Below are positions 62,932 through 64,000 of a stretch of 64,000 bases of DNA, piece by piece. This stretch comes from DATDAH01 sp963725155. Its GTDB lineage: Bacteria > Actinomycetota > Acidimicrobiia > Acidimicrobiales > DATDAH01. Position 1 is the first letter of the stretch; every line of letters starts with the position of its first letter. Under the pieces are notes generated by a model. The model worked only from the letters and a program-made list of their open reading frames with translations. It was not told where the DNA came from and made no database searches. Position numbers and translations under genes: made by a program. The DNA is taken from contig CAVRXU010000005.1 of NCBI GenBank assembly GCA_963725155.1, positions 682,001 through 746,000 of the forward strand, written 5' to 3'.

Positions 62932-64000
62932 ATGCAGCCCAGCAGTGACCGTCCGACCAGCGGGGGATCCTCCCGCGCCATGCGCCGCTACGGCCCCATC
63001 GCCGTCATCGTGGTGGTGGTCGCCGTCATCGGCGCCATCGTCCTCGTGTCCGGAGGGGGCGACGACAGCGACGACGCCACCGACGACACGGTGGCTGCCG
63101 AGGACGTGGGCGAGGGCGCGTTGTCCTTCTCCGCCGCCGAGGAACAGGGCATCGAGGTCGACTGGCCCGACACCTGTGACACCGAGCGCGGCACGGTCGC
63201 CATTCCGAACTACTTCGCGGCTGAGTGCTACGCCCCCTTCGAGGGGGACAACGGTGGGGCCACCGACACCGGCGTGACCGCGGACACGATCACCATCGCC
63301 TACTACCAGTCGCCGCCGAACCCGATCTCGGACTTCATCCTGGGGGGCTTCGGCATCACCGACACCAACGAGCAGGCCTTCGAGACCATCGAGGGCTACG
63401 TCGACATGTTCAACGAGTACTACGAGACGTACGGCCGGTCCGTGGAGGTGGTCAACGTCGAGGGCTCGGGCCCGCCCAACGACGACGTGGCCGCCCGGGC
63501 CGATGCCGTGCGCATCGACGAGGAGATCGGCGCCTTCATGGTCTGGGGCGGGCCGATCCTGACCGACGCCTTCGCCGACGAGCTGGCCGCCCGCCAGATC
63601 CCCTGCATCGGCTGCCAGATCGGCGAGCCTGACGCGTTCGCGGCCGAACGGGCGCCCTACAACATCACGGTCGGCCAATCGCCTGACCAGGCCCGGGCCC
63701 ACCTCGTCGAGTGGCTGTCCAAGCAGGTCGCGGGTCGGCCCGCCGACTTCGCCGGTGAGGGCATCCAAGGCGAGGACCGGGTCTTCGGCACCCTGTTCCT
63801 GGAGAGCGACGAGGACGCCGCCGCCCAGAACCAGATCACCCAGGACATGCTGGCCGACGAAGGCATCGACGTGGCCGAATCGGTCGCCTACCAGCTCGAC
63901 CCGGCCCGCCTGCAGGAGCAAGCCGCCAGCGCCATCGCCCGGTTCAAGGAGGCGGGGGTGACCAGCATCATCTTCGCCGGCGATCCGGTGGCGCCGGGCA
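62932..64000 (+). CDS. substrate-binding protein of the ABC importer, 3' partial
   Basis: The frame runs off the window after about 356 residues. ATG 62932 starts MQPSSDRPTSGGSSRAMRRY, then a membrane anchor (IAVIVVVVAVIGAIVLVSGG) and an acidic linker. The periplasmic domain looks like a type-1 solute-binding fold: GVTADTITIAYYQSPPNP, EGSGPPNDDVAARADAVRIDEEIGAFMVWGGP, NITVGQSPDQARAHLVEWLSKQ. It follows the fused ATPase gene by two bases and should deliver substrate to the LivHM permease. An anchored rather than lipobox form is notable. Confidence 0.88.
   Translation, partial: MQPSSDRPTSGGSSRAMRRYGPIAVIVVVVAVIGAIVLVSGGGDDSDDATDDTVAAEDVGEGALSFSAAEEQGIEVDWPDTCDTERGTVAIPNYFAAECYAPFEGDNGGATDTGVTADTITIAYYQSPPNPISDFILGGFGITDTNEQAFETIEGYVDMFNEYYETYGRSVEVVNVEGSGPPNDDVAARADAVRIDEEIGAFMVWGGPILTDAFADELAARQIPCIGCQIGEPDAFAAERAPYNITVGQSPDQARAHLVEWLSKQVAGRPADFAGEGIQGEDRVFGTLFLESDEDAAAQNQITQDMLADEGIDVAESVAYQLDPARLQEQAASAIARFKEAGVTSIIFAGDPVAPG

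Overview
The window is high-GC DNA, visibly rich in G/C at third codon positions, with an actinobacterial gene set. An MreBCD-PBP2-RodA block, a class II DAHP synthase, an ECF42/DGPF pair, PaaX, an F420-type LLM oxidoreductase and the order rne-rplU-rpmA-obg-proB all point that way. Starts that suggest leaderless mRNAs (a TAnnnT hexamer 6-10 nt before ATG or GTG) and the family mix fit Acidimicrobiia-like actinobacteria best. The class is an inference, since no rRNA gene is present. Nearly all of it looks like chromosomal core with a few inserted cassettes. No phage or CRISPR is seen. The only mobile-element trace is a short IS630-type transposase remnant.

Layout. 1-7.5 kb: the end of a RecB/AddA-type nuclease gene, an orphan FtsX-type permease, a lipoprotein, rpe, a DinB-like gene, then five tRNA genes (Lys, His, Arg, Gly, Pro) around a Tat-exported amidohydrolase. 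7.5-12.6 kb: a large secreted M4 metalloprotease and an MBOAT acyltransferase. 12.7-18.6 kb: tig-clpP-clpX-(small membrane protein)-folC, a convergent MaoC gene and ndk. 18.8-24.6 kb: mreB-mreC-mreD-PBP2-rodA for cell-wall elongation. 24.7-33.5 kb: the radical-SAM pair TIGR03960/TIGR03936, rne, rplU, rpmA, a dNTPase, obg and proB. 33.5-39.5 kb, minus strand: a PspA / MurJ / coiled-coil / substrate-binding-VWA lipoprotein / anchored companion cassette, inserted between proB and proA. 39.5-43.2 kb: proA and a MoxR-CoxE pair. 43.2-45.4 kb: the IS630 remnant, a DGPF/ECF42 sigma pair and a YjbR gene. 45.4-50.3 kb, minus strand: a sulfite reductase-cysH-paaX operon and DAHP synthase. 50.4-56.7 kb: a sigma-70 factor, then nadD, an LCP-like protein, rsfS, tRNA-Ala and leuS. 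56.7-64 kb: an LLM oxidoreductase and a branched-chain-type ABC importer built from fused proteins: LivH-LivM in one polypeptide, MFS-LivF-LivG in the next, then a substrate-binding protein that runs off the end.

The most unusual items are the MFS-LivF-LivG triple fusion, the PspA-MurJ-VWA envelope cassette, a PaaX-type regulator at the end of the sulfate-assimilation operon, and several palindromes placed as operators. Between about 38 and 55.6 kb many conserved genes (proA, moxR, coxE, cysH, sulfite reductase, aroG, sigma, leuS) carry single-base indels. Conserved protein continues in another frame after each one, and some indels compensate each other. I read these as sequence errors rather than gene decay, and annotate each gene across its full span.
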